In this document: piece after piece, positions 63,361 through 64,000 of the stretch
How positions within the stretch are numbered: the stretch's first letter is position 1
Layout of the letters: the number at the start of each line of letters is the position of its first letter
Source of the DNA: Symbiodinium natans
Taxonomy: Eukaryota; Sar; Dinophyceae; Suessiales; Symbiodiniaceae
Assembly: GCA_905221605.1 (NCBI GenBank)
Contig: CAJNDS010000228.1
Span: forward strand, 1 to 64,000
Length of the DNA stretch: 64,000 nucleotides
Direction of reading: 5' to 3'
Translations under genes and position numbers: made by a program
The notes under the pieces: model-generated
Seen by the model: only the letters and a program-made list of their open reading frames with translations
The model's database searches: none
What the model was told of the DNA's origin: nothing

Positions 63361-64000
63361 GAAATATTCAACGTACCCCTTGGGCATACTCCGGGGGTGT
63401 GGTAAAATCTTTGGGCTCTCCTTCTGTAGGTTAAGGGGTATGGGTTTGGGGTATGTATGTTGAAAAAAGTCCCAGGCCTTCCTAGCCTTAAACCCGACAC
63501 CCCAGACTCGCGCGCCTTGTCCAGGTAAGACGATGAGCAACCTGGGAAGCAAAAGGGGTTTAGGTTTAGGGTTTAGGGTTTAGGGTTTAGGGTTTAGGGT
63601 TTAGGGTTTAGGGTTTAGGGTTTAGGGGCTTCTTGGGGATACCAGGGTGCTCGGGCTAAGGGTCCAACAACTTAAGCAATCTGTCCGATTGTAAACCTCG
63701 ATCTCTGCCACCCATACCCTCAAGCCCCGACCCCTACACCCTAAAACCCTAAACCCCTTAAGCCCTAACCCGAAAACGCCAGGGAATTGGTCAGGATTCA
63801 AGGTACCCGAACCTCCAACATCCATTCTCATCCGGAAGACATCGCGCAGAACCCTAAACTCTAAGCGCAAACTCCCCAAAACCCTAAAACTCTGAAACCC
63901 TAAATCCTTAAGCCCTACCTTGAACCCCCCAAAGCCTGGCAGAGTTCTTGTTGAAGTCACTACTGACAACCGCCACGGGGACCTCGGCACCTGGTCAGGT

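Noticed and set aside
7840-63650. A true chromosome end
   Set aside because: Arrays are short, of both polarities, and separated by unique exons throughout, so this is internal sequence.

Overview
The window looks like nuclear DNA of a dinoflagellate, most like the Symbiodiniaceae and relatives. It is filled with the telomere-type heptamer TTTAGGG/CCCTAAA and degenerate copies of it. Introns use GC, GA or GT donors with AG (mostly AG|G) acceptors. Every gene I can assign reads on the minus strand, as in a unidirectional dinoflagellate gene array. It also holds a Ty1/copia retrotransposon with ordinary LTRs and at least ten families of short inverted-repeat elements.

Layout, in gene (minus) direction from right to left. 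61.9-63.4 kb: C-terminal exons of an unidentified gene. 59.2-61.7 kb: open islands of another gene or of the next one. 58.6-50.2 kb: a pentatricopeptide-repeat protein whose phase-matched exons run on into a short CxxC segment and a basic/acidic tail. 49.1-9.2 kb: a secreted glycoside hydrolase family 3 (GH3) protein, rebuilt here from about 38 exons of 21-102 bp with a signal peptide, catalytic domain, second alpha/beta domain and fibronectin-like tail. Its introns are packed with telomere-type repeats and small elements. One intron holds a single-exon amino-acid transporter gene (31.7-33.3 kb), another holds the copia element (18.8-26.3 kb). 8.6-7.7 kb: exons of a LINE-type reverse transcriptase. 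5.3-3.7 kb: a basic, low-complexity protein. 3.0 kb to the left edge: an exon-dense unidentified gene with Q/A-rich repeats.

The most unusual feature is the intron content. TTTAGGG arrays of both polarities, homogenised variant arrays and inverted-repeat elements surround almost every exon of the GH3 and PPR genes, yet the splice sites lie just inside the unique islands and keep the reading frame across nearly every junction tested.

Limits: everything was read by eye. Exon joins rest on reading phase and family consensus, not transcripts. Many short islands are open on both strands, so islands outside the phase-consistent chains are unassigned. Several one-base homopolymer indels may be assembly errors.
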